From Candidatus Zhuqueibacterota bacterium (GTDB taxonomy: Bacteria > BS750m-G25), in NCBI GenBank assembly GCA_016783505.1, contig JADHWK010000079.1:1-8175 (forward strand): a stretch of DNA of 8,175 nucleotides, written 5' to 3'. Position 1 is the stretch's first letter. Each line of letters begins with the position of its first letter. A program made the position numbers and the translations under genes. Under the pieces are notes generated by a model, which worked only from the letters and a program-made list of their open reading frames with translations, did not search any database and was not told where the DNA came from. Of the stretch, positions 5,874 to 8,175 are shown piece after piece.

Positions 5874-5994
5874 TTCTGCAATAAGTAGGGTTATTTCAAA
5901 GAAAAGGAAAAGCCGCCGCATCCAGCAGGCCATAGCGGATAAGATTGGTCTGCCGGTGGAGGAGGTTTTTCCGCCACGGAAGAAGGTTAGATAA
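5866..5994 (+). pseudogene. Remnant of a small helix-turn-helix regulator (Ner/Nlp-like)
   Basis: An open frame ends at 5994 and reads AISAISRVISKKRKS followed by RRIQQAIADKIGLPVEEVFPP. This is the pattern of the recognition helix and last helices of a small phage-type helix-turn-helix repressor (Ner/Nlp or XRE-like: S-x-ISRV-I-x-x-K-R, then IQ-x-AIA-x-x-IGLPVEEVFP). The N-terminal half of the domain is absent: upstream the frame runs into the structured repeat, whose translation makes no sense as protein. No start with a ribosome binding site exists. I read it as a 5'-truncated gene. Family assignment is from memory of the motif and is moderate. Confidence 0.6.
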
Positions 5995-6011
5995 TAACAT
6001 TAAAATAACAT

Positions 6012-6040
6012 TTGACAATATAGAACTTCCAATTTATATC
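6012..6040 (+). promoter_or_regulatory. Plus-strand sigma70-like promoter pointing antisense into the orphan gene
   Basis: TTGACA (6012-6017), a 17-base spacer and TATATC (6035-6040) form a near-consensus promoter on the plus strand. Its -10 box overlaps the stop codon of the minus-strand gene at 6040-6540, so any transcript would be antisense to that gene. No plus-strand gene follows closely. It may be left over from the decayed element, or be chance in AT-rich DNA. Confidence 0.4.
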
Positions 6041-6540
6041 TATTTAATAAACAAACCGTAAATCGCTAAACTAAGACCGCAAATTGAAATAGCGGTTGCG
6101 AAAATCGCAATTACAAAATTTACTTGGTTTTTATGATTCATTTGAAGTTTTACGAAATTATCAGCAATTATAAACATATTAATATTAAGTCGATTTATCA
6201 TGTTTGATAAAAGATTTGTAAAATGTAGCACCCCAAGTTCTCTTTCTTCGTCTTTAATAAATGTAAAATTTGGATTATATAAAAATTTGGTTGCTAATGC
6301 ATCCCATTCCCTAAAATCCTTCTGCAAATCCTCCATTGGTTGATAAAATGCTTTTAATCGAGATTTTTGACAAAAAAGAAAGACTCTTGGCTGTTTTAAA
6401 TCATGAAGTTGTTTATTGATGGTGTTCCATTTTTGCATTATAAGATCAAATCTATCATAGATCTTATAATAATCTGGATTCTTATCGCGGCTAAGTCCTA
6501 TTCTATGCCTTCTAATTTGACTACAATTATCTGATGTCAT
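6040..6540 (-). CDS. Hypothetical protein with C-terminal membrane anchor
   Basis: I do not recognise this 166-residue protein. Residues 1 to about 138 are soluble, charged and probably helical, with several aromatic and basic stretches (KIYDRFDLIMQKW, LQKDFREWDAL, EERELGVLHF). The last 27 residues are one strongly hydrophobic segment (VNFVIAIFATAISICGLS...) ending in FIK. With no signal peptide this predicts a tail-anchored inner-membrane protein facing the cytoplasm. The ATG at 6540 has only a weak TAAG upstream. The gene is markedly AT-rich compared with patatin or the isomerase and lies between two gene remnants on the other strand, within the pair of structured repeats. That points to horizontal arrival. 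The intact 166-codon frame and an upstream promoter candidate support it being a real gene. The function is unknown. Confidence 0.7.
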   Translation of the reverse strand: MTSDNCSQIRRHRIGLSRDKNPDYYKIYDRFDLIMQKWNTINKQLHDLKQPRVFLFCQKSRLKAFYQPMEDLQKDFREWDALATKFLYNPNFTFIKDEERELGVLHFTNLLSNMINRLNINMFIIADNFVKLQMNHKNQVNFVIAIFATAISICGLSLAIYGLFIK

Positions 6541-6598
6541 ACACTTACTTTAACTAATTTGTTTTGAATAAATGTCTTGGTAGCCCCACTTTGGAATT

Positions 6599-6628
6599 AA
6601 TATAATAATATAGAAAGGACTTTCTCAA
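6599..6628 (-). promoter_or_regulatory. Candidate promoter of the orphan membrane-anchored gene
   Basis: The minus strand has TTGAGA (6628-6623), an 18-base spacer and TATATT (6604-6599), about 60 bases before the ATG at 6540. The surrounding DNA is AT-rich, so the -10 match is weak evidence. Confidence 0.4.
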
Positions 6629-6639
6629 CGACTATTTCA

Positions 6640-6807
6640 AAAAAAGAAAAGGCTCGGTTGTTGTCTAATCAGCTCAGCCTATTAGACTTGAGCCAGAAGC
6701 CTGAACCCGGATCGTTCAATATTGCTTCAGAATTGCAGCATTCACTGTCTGAAGGAATTCGTAGGTCCGGGCTTTCTCGTTATCAGGAAGCAGCTCAGAT
6801 CCTTTAA
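6640..6807 (+). pseudogene. Remnant of a Mu-like-element accessory protein (PGSF...LSRYQ type)
   Basis: A plus-strand frame without ATG, closed by TAA at 6805-6807, contains LSLLDLSQKPEPGSFNI, then SELQHSLSEGIRRSG and LSRYQEAAQIL. This matches the N-terminal pattern of a small protein I remember beside transposase A/B genes of Mu-like elements: LLDL, a proline linker, PGS-h-x-h, a helix ending in GLSRYQ-x-A. The normal continuation after that helix is missing, because the frame ends just before the repeat at 6833. An AAAAGG lies 5 bases before tandem TTG codons (6658-6663), a possible former start. Homology is from memory and the role is unknown. Confidence 0.5.
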
Positions 6808-6832
6808 TTTAGAAACCATCTTTTATATAAAT

Positions 6833-6896
6833 GTAGCCGCAGACTTTATGTCTGCGTTTGGTCATATAATTACGCACCCATAAAGGGTGAGGCTAC
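6833..6896 (+). repeat. Structured repeat, copy 2 (short, with intact closing stem)
   Basis: This 64-base unit is bounded by the inverted repeat GTAGCC (6833-6838) / GGCTAC (6891-6896). Inside are a 7-bp hairpin CGCAGAC / GTCTGCG (6838-6844 with 6850-6856) and a 5-bp hairpin CACCC / GGGTG (6875-6879 with 6885-6889). The predicted fold is a three-way junction. It shares three sequence blocks with copy 1. No target-site duplication is obvious. Beyond it, 6897-7012 holds no gene that I can support. Confidence 0.75.
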
Positions 6897-7012
6897 CTCT
6901 ATTCATAGGACTTATTTCAGCAGTATCATCCAAAGTCTCGAAGTAAGGCTCTGGCGGATAAATACCTCCACCTGGAGAGCATAATCTTTTTCATAGTTTT
7001 AACAAGTAAAGC

Positions 7013-7564
7013 TTATTCCTTGGTAATATAAACCTTCTCCATCACCATCTTTTCCAGGGGGTTATTCCTTTCGTCAGTAGGGACAGCGGCGATCTTATCC
7101 ACCACATCCATCCCCTCGATCACCTGGCCGAAGACGGTATAGTTACTGTCCAGATGGGTAAGGGGTTTCAGACAGATGAAAAACTGAGAGCCAGCGGAGT
7201 TGGGATTCTCCGATCGCGCCATGGACAGGGTTCCCTTTAAGTGGGGCCGGTCGTTAAACTCTGCGTCAATGGTATATCCAGGTCCTCCAGACCCGTCGTT
7301 CATTTGGTCATCATCCTTACTCAGGAGGTCGCCGCCCTGGATGACAAAATCCGGGATAACCCGATGAAAGGTAGTACCGTCATAAAACCCCTCTGAGGCC
7401 AGCTTCTTAAAATTGGCCACATGGCCGGGGGCCTCTTTGGGAAAAAATTCCAACACGATCTTGCCCTTGTCGGTCTCGATAACCGCCACTTCTTTTACCC
7501 CCTTTCCACATCCCCCCAACAGCAGCAGGGCACAAAGGGCCATTATTGTTACGGTCCGAATCAT
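7013..7564 (-). CDS. Cyclophilin-type peptidyl-prolyl cis-trans isomerase, lipoprotein
   Basis: This is a 183-residue cyclophilin that catalyses cis-trans isomerisation of proline bonds outside the cytoplasm. Residues 1-19 form a lipoprotein signal with lipobox LGGC (Cys19). The catalytic domain spans about residues 26-181. It shows [14 protein letters not shown] with catalytic Arg68 and Gln76, then [17 protein letters not shown] (Gln127, Phe129) and [12 protein letters not shown]. Leu138 stands where human cyclophilin A has Trp121, as in many cyclosporin-insensitive bacterial forms. The ATG at 7564 is preferred over the in-frame ATG at 7576, because the GGAGG ribosome binding site overlaps the latter and is correctly spaced for the former. 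It stands alone, with its own promoter candidate. No clear terminator follows the stop. Confidence 0.93.
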   Translation of the reverse strand: MIRTVTIMALCALLLLGGCGKGVKEVAVIETDKGKIVLEFFPKEAPGHVANFKKLASEGFYDGTTFHRVIPDFVIQGGDLLSKDDDQMNDGSGGPGYTIDAEFNDRPHLKGTLSMARSENPNSAGSQFFICLKPLTHLDSNYTVFGQVIEGMDVVDKIAAVPTDERNNPLEKMVMEKVYITKE

Positions 7565-7629
7565 CGGTTCCTCCATGGATTATTTAGTTCTGATACAAAA
7601 TTATCATTTTGACCCCTAAGGGATGCTTT

Positions 7630-7650
7630 CACACTGTTTGTAACAATGTG
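7630..7650. other. Inverted repeat in the isomerase 5' leader
   Basis: CACACTGT (7630-7637) and ACAATGTG (7643-7650) pair at 7 of 8 positions around a 5-base loop. The odd pair is G-T on the minus-strand RNA. It lies in the leader between promoter candidate and start codon and could be an operator or an mRNA hairpin. No regulator is identified. Confidence 0.35.
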
Positions 7651-7707
7651 TTATATGCGGTGTGAGTTTAAACTTCTGCTCCGAAAAAAAATTGTCATTC
7701 CTCATAA

Positions 7708-7737
7708 TGCATACTTGTCGGCATGAGGGTTTGTCAA
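7708..7737 (-). promoter_or_regulatory. Candidate promoter of the isomerase gene
   Basis: The minus strand has a perfect TTGACA (7737-7732), an 18-base spacer and a poor -10 box TATGCA (7713-7708). The leader would be roughly 140 bases. An inverted repeat CCTCAT (7700-7705) / ATGAGG (7723-7728) flanks the -10 region. Confidence 0.4.
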
Positions 7738-7748
7738 GGATTAACAAT

Positions 7749-7763
7749 ACACCCGTAGGGTGT
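7749..7763 (-). terminator. Small hairpin after the antiporter gene, possible weak terminator
   Basis: ACACCC (7749-7754) and GGGTGT (7758-7763) are a perfect 6-bp inverted repeat with a 3-base loop, 33 bases after the antiporter stop. On the minus strand it is followed by ATTGTTAATCC, which is a poor T-tract. It resembles the CACCC/GGGTG arm of the structured repeats and might be a decayed fragment of one. Confidence 0.35.
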
Positions 7764-7795
7764 AAGATCGGTTTAAAAGTATTTAGCACCAGAAA

Positions 7796-8175
7796 CTACT
7801 TAAAGATAAAAATGAAGTAGAAACTAATCACGTAAACGACCACGATCACCAGGGACTGCCAGCTTAATCTAAGGAATTTACCCTTAGCCGGATTTTTGAT
7901 ACTGAAGATAACGAACAGGGTAAGCAGGATGCCGGCCGCCAGGGTCAACCCATGGGTCGGTGACACGACGGCCAGGATTGACCCATTGGGGTAAGCGAGG
8001 TCGGCAAAGAAGATGATCAGCATGTTGGCCATATTGCTCCCCAGCACGTTCCCGAAGGCCATGCCCGCCAGACCCAACCTCAGGGCGGAGAGGGATACCA
8101 CCAGTTCGGGAAGGGAGGTGGCGGCCGCCAGGAACAGGCTTCCCACAAAGGTCCTTCCCCAGCCCGTAATCTGGG
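7796..8175 (-). CDS. Sodium/calcium antiporter (CaCA family), C-terminal part, cut by window edge
   Basis: The visible 125 codons are the end of an inner-membrane cation exchanger of the calcium/cation antiporter family (YrbG-like), which exchanges Ca2+ for Na+ or H+. The second alpha-repeat is clear: ITGWGRTFVGSLFLAAATSLPELVV, with the core ATSLPE corresponding to GTSLPE, followed by GNVLGSNMAN, matching GN-h-h-GSN. These segments hold the acidic and asparagine ion-binding residues of the family. Three further hydrophobic segments follow, the last ending in FYFIFIFK before TAG at 7798-7796. The frame runs unbroken through the window edge. A GTG at 8146 is internal to the alpha-repeat and is not the real start. 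The first half of the protein, with the first alpha-repeat, lies outside. Confidence 0.9.
   Translation of the reverse strand, partial: QITGWGRTFVGSLFLAAATSLPELVVSLSALRLGLAGMAFGNVLGSNMANMLIIFFADLAYPNGSILAVVSPTHGLTLAAGILLTLFVIFSIKNPAKGKFLRLSWQSLVIVVVYVISFYFIFIFK

Noticed and set aside
5706-5933. Minus-strand frame of 75 codons across the terminator and repeat copy 1
   Set aside because: It passes through a terminator and a hairpin repeat, has no similarity to any family I know, and overlaps the helix-turn-helix remnant.
7565-7576. Upstream ATG of the isomerase (MEEP prefix)
   Set aside because: This ATG overlaps the GGAGG that serves the ATG at 7564, and the prefix would place two acidic residues in front of a lipoprotein signal.

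Overview
The window reads as ordinary chromosome of a free-living, uncultured-type bacterium. The best taxonomic clue is the C-terminus of the protein at 361-1812, which carries a YPNPFNP sorting domain of the type IX secretion kind. That domain is typical of the Fibrobacterota-Chlorobiota-Bacteroidota superphylum and related candidate phyla (Calditrichota, Marinimicrobia, KSB1, Zixibacteria, Cloacimonadota). I cannot place it more narrowly. I see no rRNA, tRNA or CRISPR array. All confidently assigned genes lie on the minus strand, so the window reads right to left; only two gene remnants and one possible promoter are on the plus strand.

From the right edge the order is as follows. First comes the C-terminal part of a CaCA-family sodium/calcium antiporter (cut by the window edge), then a lipoprotein cyclophilin-type prolyl isomerase. 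Next is an accessory zone (about 5780-6900) with two plus-strand gene remnants, an AT-rich orphan gene for a small protein with a C-terminal membrane anchor, and two copies of a structured repeat. After it come a patatin-like phospholipase, a PTS EIIA (PtsN-like) protein, tatA, and finally a tight row of rtcB, the FG-GAP/T9SS secreted protein gene and the 5' part of a dihydrolipoyl dehydrogenase gene.

Most units carry their own sigma70-type promoter with a consensus TTGACA box (rtcB, tatA, patatin, probably the isomerase). At rtcB and patatin a rho-independent terminator sits immediately in front of the promoter, so these are insulated single-gene units. The exception is rtcB to FG-GAP/T9SS, where stop and start overlap as ATGA and the ribosome binding site lies inside the rtcB tail; dihydrolipoyl dehydrogenase follows after 14 bases from a TTG start. 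The genes do not form one pathway: they cover RNA ligation, protein export, envelope lipid or protein maintenance, PTS-linked control and ion transport.

The most interesting part is the accessory zone. One plus-strand remnant resembles the recognition-helix half of a small Ner/Nlp-like helix-turn-helix regulator. The other resembles the N-terminal part of a small protein that I associate with Mu-like transposable elements. Two direct copies of a repeat that can fold as a multi-branched (cloverleaf-like) structure bracket them. I read it as the wreck of a Mu-like element whose transposase genes are gone, with an unrelated AT-rich gene in their place. A second notable structure is a roughly 115-base imperfect palindrome built from heptamer repeats between tatA and rtcB.
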